64,000 bases of DNA from the NCBI RefSeq assembly GCF_028369135.1, contig NZ_JAPWHW010000005.1:176501-240500 (forward strand). Reading direction: 5' to 3'. Origin of the DNA: Roseovarius sp. ZX-A-9. GTDB taxonomy: Bacteria; Pseudomonadota; Alphaproteobacteria; Rhodobacterales; Rhodobacteraceae. Numbering within the stretch: position 1 is the first letter of the stretch; each line of letters begins with the position of its first letter. Below the pieces are notes generated by a model. The model did no database searches, was not told where the DNA came from, and was given only the letters and a program-made list of their open reading frames with translations. A program made the translations under genes and the position numbers. Below are positions 26,388 to 34,357 of this stretch, piece after piece.

Positions 26388-27005
26388 ATGCCCTTGTCAC
26401 GTTCCGCATTCGTTTATATCGGCGCTGGCTTCGTTGCAATTGCAGCTGTGGCCGCGATCACCCTGCGCGGCCCCTCGGGCGGGGGCGATGCCACCGGTCC
26501 GGCTGTTGATTATAGCGCCTACCAGCAGATGCTTGACGGCGACATGAAGAAACTGCAGTTCCACACTACGGCCAAGCCTGTCAGCACGCTGGCCTTCACC
26601 ACCGATGCTGGCGGCGAAGCGACGCTGGCCGACTACAAGGGCAAATACGTCCTGTTGAATTTCTGGGCCACCTGGTGCGCGCCATGTCGCAAGGAAATGC
26701 CGATGCTGTCAGAGTTGCAGGCCGAATACGGGGGTGAGAATTTCGAAGTGCTGACACTGGCCACGGGCCGCAATGCCGTGCCCGCGATGAAGGCGTTCTT
26801 TGCCGAAATCGGTGTCGACAACCTGCCTTTGCACCGCGACCCCAAACAGCAGCTGGCCCGCGAAATGGGCGTTCTGGGCCTACCGATCACCGTCATACTC
26901 GACCCCGAAGGCCGCGAGATCGCCCGCATGCAGGGTGACGCGGAATGGGACAGCGCGAGCGCAAAGGCAATGATCGCAGCACTGACCGCGCCGGGCGAAA
27001 GCTAG
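26388..27005 (+). CDS. TlpA-family thiol:disulfide oxidoreductase
   Basis: A 205-residue membrane-anchored thioredoxin-like protein. An N-terminal signal anchor ([18 protein letters not shown]) is followed by a thioredoxin fold with the active-site motif WCAPC in [15 protein letters not shown] and the cis-Pro in [10 protein letters not shown]. It acts in the periplasm in disulfide reduction, for example in cytochrome c or copper-site maturation. The ATG at 26388 has the strong ribosome binding site GGAGGA. It is divergent from argH by 25 bp, the arrangement seen in several Rhodobacterales. Confidence 0.9.
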   Translation: MPLSRSAFVYIGAGFVAIAAVAAITLRGPSGGGDATGPAVDYSAYQQMLDGDMKKLQFHTTAKPVSTLAFTTDAGGEATLADYKGKYVLLNFWATWCAPCRKEMPMLSELQAEYGGENFEVLTLATGRNAVPAMKAFFAEIGVDNLPLHRDPKQQLAREMGVLGLPITVILDPEGREIARMQGDAEWDSASAKAMIAALTAPGES

Positions 27006-27100
27006 GGCCCGAAAGCACATTGGCAGCGTTCGGCTGATCGTAAATTTGTTGAACGGTTCACGTCGGGTATGCAACCCTCTCCTCTGGGAGGGGCTTGGCA

Positions 27101-27778
27101 ATGGCGGGTGAGACAACCGATCAGAGAAAGAAACTCGACGCAGCAGAGACCGGCGCACTCGCGCATCTCTATCGCGGTGAGGTCTACAGATCGACCATCT
27201 GGCGAACCCGGCTCGACACCACGACCAACTGGGCGGTGGTGACACTCGGGATCGCGCTATCAATCGCCTTCTCGGCCCCCGAAGCATCCCCGCTGCCTTT
27301 GATACTGGTGGGGGTCCTGATCTTTTTCTTCTTGATGCTGGAGGCACGCCGTTATCGGTATTTCAACGTGTGGCGTGCGCGCTGCAGATGGATGGAAGTG
27401 CATTTCTTTGCGCCGATGCTGCACGACGGCGACCTGCATATGGAGGACGGCTGGCAAAAAGTTCTGGCCGAGGATTATTGGAAACCGAGATATCACGTTT
27501 CCATGGCGGTGGCGATTGGACGGCGCGTTCGGCGGAGCTATTTCTGGATTTTGCTGATCCAGAGCGGAGCCTATATCGGTAAATTGCTGGTGCACCCCGA
27601 ACCCCTGACCAAGGCCTCGCAGTTGATAGATCGCGCGGCCATCGGGCCTGTGGGCGGGCAATACGTCCTCGGATTAGGCGCGCTCTATTGCGTTACCTGG
27701 GGGACGATTGCCTTGCTGAGCTGGAACGACGACAAAAACCGGGCAAAAACTCGGTCCGCCAGCTCGGGCATGGGGTGA
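27101..27778 (+). CDS. DUF2270 membrane protein
   Basis: A 225-residue predicted inner-membrane protein of unknown function, matching the DUF2270 family. Two adjacent helices lie in the first half (WAVVTLGIALSIAFS and LPLILVGVLIFFFLM), one near residue 150 (YFWILLIQSGAYIG) and one near the C-terminus (YVLGLGALYCVTWGTIALL). The conserved HLYRGEVYRSTIWRTRLDTT and RYRYFNVWRARCRW segments flank the first pair. The ATG at 27101 is favoured over a TTG at 27095 because of GGGAGGGG upstream. Confidence 0.72.
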   Translation: MAGETTDQRKKLDAAETGALAHLYRGEVYRSTIWRTRLDTTTNWAVVTLGIALSIAFSAPEASPLPLILVGVLIFFFLMLEARRYRYFNVWRARCRWMEVHFFAPMLHDGDLHMEDGWQKVLAEDYWKPRYHVSMAVAIGRRVRRSYFWILLIQSGAYIGKLLVHPEPLTKASQLIDRAAIGPVGGQYVLGLGALYCVTWGTIALLSWNDDKNRAKTRSASSGMG

Positions 27779-27928
27779 AGGGCCGGTCGGTTTATCCGTG
27801 CATTCCCCGCGAACCTGAAAAGCATGCCAGCAGGCACCATGAAAGCCGTCAATCGGCGGCGTGGCGGGGGCCATTCCTGCGGTATTCGCACTAACGGTCG
27901 CGGCTTCGCCTTCCACCCCGCTTTTGCC

Positions 27929-28366
27929 TCACCCTCTGCGTCGCAGGATATGTGTGATGCGGTAGGTCATCACCGCAATGTTGTCCTGATTGACCACTTC
28001 ATAGTCGATCTCGGCGCGGCCCCGGTCCGGGCGCGATTTGGATGGGGTCAGCGCCACGACCCGGCCCCGACAGCGCAGCACATCGCCGGGGCGCACCGGT
28101 GTCAGCCAGCGCAGCGCGTCCATGCCCGGCGATCCCATCGACGCCTCGTTCCAGATATCTGCCTCCAGCGTCAGAACAAACGCGGTCAGCATGGTATGGA
28201 ATCCGCTGGCGATGATCCCGCCAAAGGGCGAATCTTGGGCCGCGGTCTCGTCGGTGTGAAACGGCTGCGGATCCCAGCTGCGCGCAAAGCTGACGATTTC
28301 CTCCAGCGGCAACGCACGGCTGGCTGTCTCGAATGTGTAGCCTTCACTCAGATCATCAAAGAACAT
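27929..28366 (-). CDS. MaoC-family dehydratase
   Basis: A 145-residue hot-dog-fold (R)-specific enoyl-CoA hydratase-like protein. The hydratase motif region is DPQPFHTDETAAQDSPFGGIIASGFHT, with Asp and His in the expected places. RPGDVLRCRGRV follows. It likely hydrates an enoyl-CoA in fatty or acyl-CoA metabolism. It lies 23 bp downstream of the collapsed amidohydrolase in the same direction and was probably co-transcribed with it. Confidence 0.87.
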   Translation of the reverse strand: MFFDDLSEGYTFETASRALPLEEIVSFARSWDPQPFHTDETAAQDSPFGGIIASGFHTMLTAFVLTLEADIWNEASMGSPGMDALRWLTPVRPGDVLRCRGRVVALTPSKSRPDRGRAEIDYEVVNQDNIAVMTYRITHILRRRG

Positions 28367-28389
28367 CGCGGCTTCCTCCCTTACCTGCC

Positions 28390-28659
28390 TCAGACGTCGC
28401 CCGTTCGCACTGCCAATTGCTGTTCGGCCAATGTGACCCAGAACGACGATCCCGGCACGACGCCAGCATCATTGAAATCGTAATCGACCGAATGCAGCGG
28501 ACGAGCATGCGCCCCGTCGGTGCCGTTTCCGGCCAGCAGGAAACAACCCGGCACCGCTGCAGCCATATGCGCGAAATCCAACTCTGGCCGCTGATGAAAC
28601 GCGCGCCGCCAACGACACATATCGTTCAAAAGCGGGGCCGGCGGGGCGTGATAAGGCAT
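28390..28659 (-). pseudogene. Collapsed M20 amidohydrolase with internal in-frame deletion
   Basis: An 89-codon open frame joining the two ends of an M20 (hippurate/aminoacylase-like) amidohydrolase. The first part, WRRAFHQRPELDF, is the conserved N-terminus. From about residue 31 the sequence matches the C-terminal end (PGCFLLAGNGTDG, then VDYDFNDAGVVPGSSFWVTLAEQQLA). Full-length relatives have about 380-390 residues, so roughly 300 residues, including all metal ligands, are missing without breaking the frame. It cannot be an active hydrolase. Confidence 0.8.
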
Positions 28660-28770
28660 CTATGGTTTCTCTCTGGTCATTTCTGGCGCAGCATAGGCGC
28701 GGAGTTTCGGATTGCTCAAGCCATGATGGGTTGGTAAGAAATTTTGACCAATCTCCGGATGGAGGCCAAG

Positions 28771-29934
28771 ATGCCCGTGATCACCAATATCGAAGACCTG
28801 CGCCAAATCTACGAGCGCCGCGTACCACGCATGTTCTACGATTACGCCGAGTCGGGCAGTTGGACCGAGCAGACCTTTCGCGCCAATACCACCGATTTTG
28901 CCGACATCCTGCTGCGCCAGCGGATCGCGGTGGACATGTCCAACCGCACGACCGCCAGCCAGATGATCGGGCAGAATGTGGCGATGCCCGTCGGGCTGGC
29001 CCCTGTCGGTATGACCGGCATGCAATCGGCCGATGGCGAGATCAAGGCCGCCCGCGCGGCGGAAAAATTCGGCGTGCCCTATATCCTGTCCACGATGTCG
29101 ATCTGCTCGATCGAGGATGTGGCCGAGAACACGACCAAACCCTTCTGGATGCAGGTCTATACCCTGAAGGACGACGATTTCATGCAGCGCCTGTTTGATC
29201 GCGCCAAGGCGGCCAGATGCTCAGCTGCGGTAATCACGGTGGATTTGCAGGTGCTGGGCCAACGCCACAAGGACATCAAGAACGGCCTGTCGGCCCCGCC
29301 CAAACTGACGCCACGCTCGGTCGCGAACATGATGACCAAGGCGCATTGGGGCCTAGGAATGCTGGGCACCAAGCGTCGGTTTTTCGGCAACATCGTGGGC
29401 CATGCCAAGGGGGTCAGCGACCCCGGCTCGCTCAGTTCCTGGACGGCCGAGGCATTCGATCTGGCGCTGGATTGGGACCGCATCCGCCAATATCGCAAGA
29501 TGTGGGATGGCCCGCTGATCATCAAGGGCATTATCGACCCGCGCGATGCGCTGGAAGCGCTGAATGTCGGGGCAGATGCCATCATCGTGTCGAATCACGG
29601 TGGCCGGCAGCTGGACGGCGCATTGTCGTCGATCCGCGCGCTGCCCGCCATTCTCGACGCGGTCGGCGACAAGATCGAAGTGCATCTCGACAGCGGCATC
29701 CGGTCGGGTCAGGACGTGCTCAAGGCAATCGCCATGGGGGCCAAGGGCACCTATATCGGCCGCGCCTATATCTACGGGCTGGGCGCGATGGGCGAGGCGG
29801 GCGTGACCCGCGCGCTCGAGGTGATCCACAAGGAGCTGGATGTCTCAATGGCGTTTTGCGGGCACCGGACCATCGAGAATGTGGACCGCGATATCCTGAT
29901 GATCCCCAAGGATTTCTCGGACCGCTGGCAGTAG
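28771..29934 (+). CDS. lldD: L-lactate dehydrogenase / FMN-dependent alpha-hydroxy acid oxidase
   Basis: A 387-residue FMN-dependent alpha-hydroxy acid dehydrogenase. The fold is a TIM barrel with catalytic His and Arg in SNHGGRQLDGALSS, an FMN-binding STMSICSIEDVAE and the terminal phosphate site in DSGIRSGQDVLKAIAMGAKGTYIGRAY. It oxidises L-lactate to pyruvate, passing electrons to quinone. I chose the ATG at 28771, with GGAGG 7 bp upstream. It is divergent from the collapsed amidohydrolase. Confidence 0.9.
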   Translation: MPVITNIEDLRQIYERRVPRMFYDYAESGSWTEQTFRANTTDFADILLRQRIAVDMSNRTTASQMIGQNVAMPVGLAPVGMTGMQSADGEIKAARAAEKFGVPYILSTMSICSIEDVAENTTKPFWMQVYTLKDDDFMQRLFDRAKAARCSAAVITVDLQVLGQRHKDIKNGLSAPPKLTPRSVANMMTKAHWGLGMLGTKRRFFGNIVGHAKGVSDPGSLSSWTAEAFDLALDWDRIRQYRKMWDGPLIIKGIIDPRDALEALNVGADAIIVSNHGGRQLDGALSSIRALPAILDAVGDKIEVHLDSGIRSGQDVLKAIAMGAKGTYIGRAYIYGLGAMGEAGVTRALEVIHKELDVSMAFCGHRTIENVDRDILMIPKDFSDRWQ

Positions 29935-30234
29935 CACCTTCGGGGCAACGTCCATTGCCTCGCATACCTTGTGAATTTCTCGGGGGGCATCGCCCCAATG
30001 CTGAGGCCGGGCACGGAAACTGAACGTCAGAACCTGTTCGGCATGGCCAACTCTCTGCGAACGGCCTGTCGCTCGACCTCGGTATCGCCAGCCCCCCTTG
30101 AGTGCCACCGGTTGTTGCGTGCCGCGTACCGAGGACATTCCCCCTTCCCAATGGTGCGCAAATCCTCTAAGGCGACGGCTTCACGCAGGACTACAGCCTT
30201 GGAGGAGTCCTGCCCTAACCTATGGAGAATACAC
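29935..30234. other. Intergenic region between lldD and rplY
   Basis: This 300-bp gap between two genes of the same direction holds no frame I recognise as coding. It presumably contains the rplY promoter, since a growth-regulated ribosomal protein gene would not normally depend on lldD transcription. I did not find a convincing -35/-10 pair or a structured leader. Confidence 0.4.
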
Positions 30235-30900
30235 ATGGCTGGAGAAATTCCTGATCTTCACGCCCAGGAACGCACGGGGACAGGCAAGGGCGCCGCTCGT
30301 GCAGCACGCCGCGCTGGCATGGTTCCGGGTATCGTTTTTGGGGGCGACACCGATCCGTTGCCAATCAACATTCCGTTCAACGTCCTGATTAAGCGCCTGA
30401 AGGCGGGCCGGTTCAAGTCGACGCTGTTCAACCTCAAGGTTGATGGCCATGACGACGTGCGCGTGATCTGCCGCGACGTGCAGCGCGACGTGGTCAAGGA
30501 TCTGCCGACGCATCTCGACCTGATGCGCCTGCGCCGCACGACCAAGATCAACCTGTTCATCGGCATCGACTTCCAGAACGAAGAAGAGTGCCCGGCGATC
30601 CGCAAGGGTGGCGTTCTGACGACGATCCGCAATGAAGTCGAACTGATTGTGACAGCTGGTGACATTCCTGAATTGCTGGTCGTTGACCTGAGCAAGCTGG
30701 AAGATATCGGCGACACCATCCACTTCTCGGACATCGAACTGCCCGAAGGCGCCAAGCCGGTGATCAGTGACCGCGATTTCGTGATCTGCAACGTCTCGGC
30801 CCCGTCCGCTCTCAAATCCGATGCGGATGATGAGGATGAAGTCGCAGCAGACGAAGTGCCGACCGCCGATGCAGGCGAAGAAGGCGGCGACGACGCATAA
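30235..30900 (+). CDS. rplY: 50S ribosomal protein L25 / general stress protein Ctc
   Basis: A 221-residue L25 of the long Ctc/TL5 type, binding 5S rRNA in the large subunit. The N-terminal L25 domain contains [28 protein letters not shown]-terminal beta domain follows ([15 protein letters not shown]), ending in an acidic tail ([12 protein letters not shown]). The ATG at 30235 gives the normal N-terminus MAGEIP and is preceded by TATGGAG. A strong intrinsic terminator follows. Pth is encoded about 1 kb downstream, the usual neighbour in alphaproteobacteria. Confidence 0.95.
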   Translation: MAGEIPDLHAQERTGTGKGAARAARRAGMVPGIVFGGDTDPLPINIPFNVLIKRLKAGRFKSTLFNLKVDGHDDVRVICRDVQRDVVKDLPTHLDLMRLRRTTKINLFIGIDFQNEEECPAIRKGGVLTTIRNEVELIVTAGDIPELLVVDLSKLEDIGDTIHFSDIELPEGAKPVISDRDFVICNVSAPSALKSDADDEDEVAADEVPTADAGEEGGDDA

Positions 30901-30926
30901 GCCGCGCGTACAATCCGACCACATGA

Positions 30927-30958
30927 CGCGGCCTCCCGGTGGAGGCCGCGTTTTTTTT
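30927..30958 (+). terminator. Intrinsic terminator after rplY
   Basis: CGCGGCCTCC (30927-30936) and GGAGGCCGCG (30941-30950) form a perfect 10-bp stem with a CGGT tetraloop, followed by eight T residues (30951-30958). It is the clearest rho-independent terminator in the window. Confidence 0.93.
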
Positions 30959-31004
30959 GCCCGACGCGCCAATCGACAGGCAGGCGCACAGGGGGCTGTT
31001 CACG

Positions 31005-31850
31005 GTGGCGGTGTCGGGGCTAGCCTGTCCGGGTAGTCGCGCGGAGAACACCACGACCAATTTGCTGAACTTTCGCGAAATCGGCAGCGGTGCGCCGATG
31101 ATCTTGCTGCACGGGGCAAGGTTGGATCATCGGCACATGCTTGATGCGGTCGAGCCTGCCTTTCACGGCAACGACCGATGGCGGCGTATCTATGTCGATC
31201 TGCCGGGATGCGGTCAGTCGTCGGGGTTCGACCACGTCGCGTCACAAGACGACGTGCTGGCCGAAATCCTGCGCGTAATGGACGCGACCTGCGCCGGGGA
31301 GCGCTGCGCCGTTCTCGGCGAATCGCGCGGCGCCTATCTGGCCGAAGGGCTGGCATTTGCCCATCCCGCACGAGTTTCGGGGGTGGCGCTCATCGTGCCC
31401 GGCGGCAACTCTGAGCAAAGCCGCGCCGAAATGCCCACACCGATAACACTGCACGATGACGGAACCGACCTGGGCGCGCTTGAACCCGCACTGCAAGGCC
31501 GTGCCGCCCGCCTCGTGGTGCGGACCGCTGCGATCATCGACAAGATCAGGCAGCTGAAACTGCCCGCCGCCAGCCTGCATGATGCGGCGCTTGAGGCGCG
31601 GGTCTGCGAGCGGTTCGAGTTCACCTTTCACGCCGAAATGACGCAGGGCGTGTTTGACCGCCCCTCGTTGATCGTGTCCGGTCGCCAGGATTCGATTGCC
31701 GGATACCGCGACGCGCTGGACATGCAGGTCCGTTTTCCGCGTGCCAGCCTGGCACTGCTCGATTGCGCAGGCCACGCGCCGGGGTGGGAACGGCCCGACC
31801 TGTTCACCGCCCTGATCCGCGACTGGCTGGACAGTCTTCACGGGCAATGA
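31005..31850 (+). CDS. Alpha/beta hydrolase
   Basis: A roughly 281-residue alpha/beta-hydrolase-fold protein. The oxyanion segment is ILLHGARLDHRHM, the nucleophile elbow is LGESRGAYLAE (Ser in G-E-S-R-G), the acid is likely in VSGRQDS and the catalytic His is in DCAGHAPGWE. The start is uncertain: no ATG precedes the fold, and GTG at 31005 with a GGGGG tract 9 bp upstream is the best candidate, with GTG 31011 and TTG 31062 as alternatives. It lies between rplY and pth, with no indicated substrate. Confidence 0.75.
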   Translation: MAVSGLACPGSRAENTTTNLLNFREIGSGAPMILLHGARLDHRHMLDAVEPAFHGNDRWRRIYVDLPGCGQSSGFDHVASQDDVLAEILRVMDATCAGERCAVLGESRGAYLAEGLAFAHPARVSGVALIVPGGNSEQSRAEMPTPITLHDDGTDLGALEPALQGRAARLVVRTAAIIDKIRQLKLPAASLHDAALEARVCERFEFTFHAEMTQGVFDRPSLIVSGRQDSIAGYRDALDMQVRFPRASLALLDCAGHAPGWERPDLFTALIRDWLDSLHGQ

Positions 31851-31939
31851 CCCAGGCAACGCGTTGGGGGATACCGCGCAAACATTGATTCCCGCCCTTC
31901 CCCATCGTAGACCCTGACCATCTTCACGAAAGGCACGCC

Positions 31940-32665
31940 ATGCTGATCTTTGCAGGTTTGGGAAATCCGGGCGCAAAATACGCCCGCAACCGGCATAATA
32001 TCGGCTTTATGGCCGTGGACCGGATCGCAGAAGATCATGGGTTTGGCCCGTGGAAGGCCCGTTTTCAGGGACAGGTCAGTGAGGGACGGCTCGGCAGTCA
32101 GAAAGTGCTGCTGCTCAAGCCGGAAACCTTCATGAACCTGTCGGGCCAGGCAGTTGGCGAGGCGATGCGGTTCTACAAGCTGGAACCCGGCGATGTGACC
32201 GTCCTGCATGACGAGATCGACCTGGCTCCGGGCAAGCTGCGGGTCAAGACCGGGGGCGGCCATGCAGGCCATAACGGGCTGCGTTCGATCCACCAGCATA
32301 TCGGGCCCGACTATGCGCGCGTGCGCATTGGTGTCGGCCATCCCGGCCGCAAGGAAGCTGTGCCGGGATATGTCCTGCATGATTTCCCCAAGGCGGACGA
32401 AAATTGGCTGGAGGACATCCTGCGCGGCATCAGCGATGGCGCGCCCTATCTGGCGGAAGGCGACGCGGGCCGCTTCCAGAACGCAGTCGCGCTGCGCACC
32501 GCGCCGCCGCGCGCGTCAAGCTCGAAGCCTGGCGCAAAATCCGGCGAGAAATCAGACCCAAAGGCACCCTCCCGAGCGAAGGAGCCGCCGGCACCACAGT
32601 CGGAGCCCGAGGCCGACGCGGAACCGCGCTCGCCCTTGCAACGGCTGGTCGACAGGTTTCGCTGA
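31940..32665 (+). CDS. pth: Peptidyl-tRNA hydrolase with long C-terminal tail
   Basis: A 241-residue Pth, which recycles peptidyl-tRNAs released by drop-off. The catalytic core (about residues 1-185) shows [19 protein letters not shown] with the active-site His, [25 protein letters not shown] and [12 protein letters not shown]. After it comes a 50-residue Ser/Pro/Lys/Glu-rich tail ending RLVDRFR, absent from E. coli Pth (about 194 residues). Such tails are common in Rhodobacterales and their role is unknown. Confidence 0.95.
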   Translation: MLIFAGLGNPGAKYARNRHNIGFMAVDRIAEDHGFGPWKARFQGQVSEGRLGSQKVLLLKPETFMNLSGQAVGEAMRFYKLEPGDVTVLHDEIDLAPGKLRVKTGGGHAGHNGLRSIHQHIGPDYARVRIGVGHPGRKEAVPGYVLHDFPKADENWLEDILRGISDGAPYLAEGDAGRFQNAVALRTAPPRASSSKPGAKSGEKSDPKAPSRAKEPPAPQSEPEADAEPRSPLQRLVDRFR

Positions 32666-32683
32666 CCCCCGAAAGGACGTCGC

Positions 32684-33847
32684 ATGCGCCTTGTTCTTCG
32701 TTGGCTGATCCGCGGCTTCGTCGCGATGGCACTTGCCACCTTGGCCGTCGGAATCTGGAAACGCGAAGGCATCATGCGCCTCTGGGCGGTCAACAGCCTG
32801 TTTTCAGAATCAAGGATCGTCGAGAATTTCTCGAATATGGACGCCGCCTTTCTCACCCGCGATGTCCCACGCGGCAACGGCGCGGTTTCTACGCTACCCA
32901 AGGGGCCGCCGATGACCCTGCCCCCGGGCGCTGATGCCTGGATCAAAGCGCGCGCCATCACGTCGCTGCTCGTGCTCAAGCGCGGCGAGATCGTGCATGA
33001 AAGCTATCACCTCGGCACCGGCCCGGAGGTTCTTCGGATCTCCTGGTCGATCGCCAAGGGCTTTGTCTCGGCCTTGCTCGGAGTGTTGCTGGAAGAAGGC
33101 AGCATCACTTCGCTGGATGACCCGGTGACACAGTATGCGTCCAATCTCAAAGGCACGGCCTATGACGGCGCAAGCATTCGCAATGTGCTGCACATGGCCA
33201 GCGGCGTCCTGTTTGACGAGGATTATCTCGACAAGTCATCCGACATCAATCGCATGGGCCGTGTGCTGGCGTTGGGCGGCTCGATGGATGGCTTCACGCT
33301 TGGCCTGACCGATACCATCGCGCCGCCGGGCCAGAAGTGGCGATATGTCTCTATCGACACGCATGTGATCGGCATGGTCATTCGCGGCGCAACTGGCCGC
33401 GATATCCCGTCACTGATGTCGGAAAAGATCATCGCGCCCCTGGGGCTGGAGGCAACACCCTACTACGTCACCGACGGCACCGGCGTTGCTTTCGTCCTGG
33501 GCGGGCTGAACATGACCACCCGCGACTATGCCCGCTTTGGTCTGATGGTGGAACAGGACGGCCGATACGGAGACCAGCAGATCGTGCCAGCGAATTGGAT
33601 TCACCTAGCAACACAGCCCAGCGCCCCCACCGAACGGGGCCAGATCGGCTACGGGCTGCATTGGTGGGTACCAGAAGATGCCCCTGCCGGCGTGTTCATG
33701 GCGCGCGGCATCTATGGGCAGTACATCTATATCGACCAGACGCGCGACACCGTGATCGTGACCACAGGGGCCGACCTCGATTTTCGTGCGCCCACCGCCC
33801 ACACCGCGAACATGGCGATGTTCCGCGCCATCGCACAGGCGCGGTGA
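32684..33847 (+). CDS. Serine hydrolase, class C beta-lactamase fold
   Basis: A 387-residue protein with an N-terminal membrane anchor (WLIRGFVAMALATLAVGI) and a beta-lactamase-fold domain. The SxxK motif is WSIAKGFVSALLGVLLEEG, and a Tyr-x-Ser-like second motif is in RYVSIDTHVIG. GYGLHWWVPE near residue 320 and YGQYIYID belong to the third motif region. Many relatives are esterases or peptidases rather than antibiotic-hydrolysing enzymes, so it should not be read as resistance. It follows pth by 18 bp. Confidence 0.82.
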   Translation: MRLVLRWLIRGFVAMALATLAVGIWKREGIMRLWAVNSLFSESRIVENFSNMDAAFLTRDVPRGNGAVSTLPKGPPMTLPPGADAWIKARAITSLLVLKRGEIVHESYHLGTGPEVLRISWSIAKGFVSALLGVLLEEGSITSLDDPVTQYASNLKGTAYDGASIRNVLHMASGVLFDEDYLDKSSDINRMGRVLALGGSMDGFTLGLTDTIAPPGQKWRYVSIDTHVIGMVIRGATGRDIPSLMSEKIIAPLGLEATPYYVTDGTGVAFVLGGLNMTTRDYARFGLMVEQDGRYGDQQIVPANWIHLATQPSAPTERGQIGYGLHWWVPEDAPAGVFMARGIYGQYIYIDQTRDTVIVTTGADLDFRAPTAHTANMAMFRAIAQAR

Positions 33848-33906
33848 GCGTCTTTTCCTGTCTCGCCCGATCGGCTAGGCTACACCGCAACAAAGGGAGC
33901 TGCACA

Positions 33907-34284
33907 ATGATCCGCAAAGACAACTCCATCAACGTTCTGGGCGAAGTTCTGTCACCATGCTCGGACGAGGGTCCGGTCACGGGTTTCTTCCGCGACGGAC
34001 ACTGCAATACCTGCGCGGAGGATCAGGGCAGCCACACCGTCTGTGCCCTGATGACAGCCGAATTTCTGGCATACTCCAAATATGTCGGCAACGACCTGAG
34101 CACGCCGCGCCCCGAATACGGCTTTCCCGGACTGCGCCCGGGTGATCAGTGGTGCCTGTGCGCCGCGCGGTTCCTGCAGGCGCACGACGAGGGCTGCGCA
34201 CCGCAGGTTCGCCTGTCGGCCACGCACATGTCAGCACTCGATATCGTGCCACTGGCCGTTTTGCAGGCGCATGCCACCGCCTGA
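33907..34284 (+). CDS. DUF2237 family protein
   Basis: A 125-residue cytoplasmic protein of the DUF2237 family, widespread and of unknown function. It has the conserved Cys-rich segments SPCSDEGPVTGFFRDGHC and CAEDQGSHTVCALM, the PGLRPGDQWCLCAARF block and a C-terminal TALDIVPL-like stretch (ALDIVPLAVL). The cysteines suggest a possible metal site. The ATG at 33907 has GGGAGC upstream. Confidence 0.87.
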   Translation: MIRKDNSINVLGEVLSPCSDEGPVTGFFRDGHCNTCAEDQGSHTVCALMTAEFLAYSKYVGNDLSTPRPEYGFPGLRPGDQWCLCAARFLQAHDEGCAPQVRLSATHMSALDIVPLAVLQAHATA

Positions 34285-34357
34285 CAGGGGATTTCAGCCC
34301 GTTCTAGGCAAAGTCACTCAGCCGCTTTCAGCATCTGGCGCGGCGTCGCGGCCCGCC

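Noticed and set aside
32684..33847. Reading the class-C-fold serine hydrolase as an antibiotic-resistance beta-lactamase
   Set aside because: Only the generic SxxK fold motifs are visible. The membrane anchor and family resemblance point to esterase/peptidase-like relatives.
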